Source of the DNA: DATBFU01 sp046735265
GTDB lineage: Bacteria > Acidobacteriota > Thermoanaerobaculia > UBA5066 > Gp7-AA6
DNA length: 6,515 bases
NCBI GenBank assembly: GCA_046735265.1
Contig: JBKPSZ010000005.1
Location: 1 to 6,515 of the forward strand
Direction of reading: 5' to 3'
Shown: piece by piece, positions 6,021-6,515 of the stretch
Numbering within the stretch: position 1 is the first letter of the stretch
How the letters are laid out: each line of letters opens with the position of its first letter
Made by a program: the position numbers and the translations under genes
The notes under the pieces: model-generated
Told to the model about the DNA's origin: nothing
The model's database searches: none
The model's input: only the letters and a program-made list of their open reading frames with translations

Positions 6021-6515
6021 ATGTCCGGCGAGGACCGGTTCGTCCGGCGATTGCTTTCAGAGATCCCCGGCTCGCCCCGCATCCTCGTGGGCCCCGGAGA
6101 CGACGCCGCCATTCTCGACGGATTTCCCGGGCCCTGGGCGATCTCGACCGACGCCCTGGTCGAGGGCGTCGACTTTCTCCCGGAGCATCCGCCGGAAGCC
6201 GTCGGGCGGCGCGCCATGGCGGTCAATCTCTCCGATCTCGCCGCGGTCGGAGCGCGTCCCGAGTTCTTCCTCCTGACGGTCGGCTTTCCGCCGGAGCGCG
6301 GCGAGCCGTTTCCACTTGCGGTCGCGCGCGGCGCGCTCTCGCGAGCGACGCCGGCGGGCGCCGGCCTCGCGGGAGGAGACCTCTCGCGCTCGCCGGTCGC
6401 GTTCGTCTCGATCGTCGTCGGCGGGCGGCTCGAAGGCAGGCCCCTCCGGCGCTCGGGCGCCCGGGCCGGAGATCTCCTGTTTCTCTCCGGGTTTCCCGGA
6501 CGGGCCGCGGCGGGT
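6021..6515 (+). CDS. thiL: Thiamine-monophosphate kinase ThiL (C-terminus cut by window edge)
   Basis: The first 165 residues of a protein normally about 310-340 long; the frame is open to the right edge. ThiL phosphorylates thiamine monophosphate with ATP to thiamine diphosphate, the last step of thiamine cofactor synthesis. Family motifs are visible in order: G-P-G-D-D-A-A (24-30, Mg-ATP aspartates D27 and D28), S-T-D-A-L-V-E-G-V-D-F (42-52), the R-A-M-A-V-N-L-S-D-L-A-A-V-G-A-P-type helix (64-80, with R79 before P80), G-G-D-L-S-R-S (118-124) and a G-D-L-L-F-L-S-G strand (150-157). These residues distinguish it from the related PurM and SelD families. The ATG at 6021 is the first in-frame start, with a weak ribosome binding site (GGGA, 13 nt upstream). 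It lies 52 nt after lon with no clear promoter, so read-through from lon is plausible. Confidence 0.93.
   Translation, partial: MSGEDRFVRRLLSEIPGSPRILVGPGDDAAILDGFPGPWAISTDALVEGVDFLPEHPPEAVGRRAMAVNLSDLAAVGARPEFFLLTVGFPPERGEPFPLAVARGALSRATPAGAGLAGGDLSRSPVAFVSIVVGGRLEGRPLRRSGARAGDLLFLSGFPGRAAAG

Noticed and set aside
4661..6226. 521-codon minus-strand open frame opposite lon and thiL
   Set aside because: Antisense shadow of a GC-rich gene: Arg/Gly/Asp-rich translation with no recognisable motif, while the plus strand encodes complete Lon and ThiL motifs.
1..6515. CRISPR array, tRNA, insertion sequence or prophage genes
   Set aside because: No regularly spaced direct repeats, cloverleaf-like segments, transposase motifs or terminal inverted repeats with target duplications were seen. 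All long frames are explained by housekeeping or surface-protein genes.

Overview
This is a GC-rich bacterial window with tightly packed genes, strong G/C bias at third codon positions and long spurious antisense frames. It carries one truncated minus-strand gene on the left and five co-oriented plus-strand genes to its right. The gene order nrdR - hsp20 - lon - thiL, together with a secreted Ig-repeat protein, fits a free-living Gram-negative-type bacterium. Acidobacteriota is my best guess and Myxococcota or a related lineage is possible. No rRNA or other phylogenetic marker is present, so this is inference only.

Left part (1-1195, minus strand): the first 398 residues of an exported protein with a clear signal peptide. 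It has at least three diverged copies of a beta-rich Ig-like module. Each copy carries a G-(W/F)-A-L strand and an R-P-D turn. The C-terminus lies beyond the left edge. No existing gene symbol fits.

Divergent intergenic region (1196-1300): a candidate promoter for the secreted protein, with a perfect 7-bp inverted repeat overlapping its spacer and -10. A longer-range inverted repeat spans the start of the plus-strand gene.

Plus-strand cluster (1301-6515): (1) a polytopic membrane protein of the flippase-like / lysylphosphatidylglycerol-synthase transmembrane family (UPF0104); (2) nrdR, the zinc-ribbon/ATP-cone repressor of ribonucleotide reductase genes, after a 73-nt gap filled by a CGGAA-rich imperfect inverted repeat; (3) a small heat-shock protein of the Hsp20 family, 13 nt later; (4) lon, the ATP-dependent protease, only 4 nt after hsp20; (5) thiL, thiamine-monophosphate kinase, 52 nt after lon and cut by the right edge. 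The spacing of nrdR, hsp20 and lon argues for one transcript. Hsp20 holds unfolding proteins and Lon degrades damaged ones, so the pair forms a proteostasis unit. nrdR and thiL link it to nucleotide and cofactor supply only by position.

I found no wholly new system. The most interesting testable point is a 13-nt identical stretch encoding the same E-I-P-V peptide at the C-terminal tail of Hsp20, where it is the classical I-x-I/V docking motif, and in the extra low-complexity tail of Lon. Next are the Ig-repeat surface protein with its R-P-D signature and the CGGAA inverted-repeat element before nrdR. No tRNA, rRNA, CRISPR, insertion sequence or phage gene was seen.
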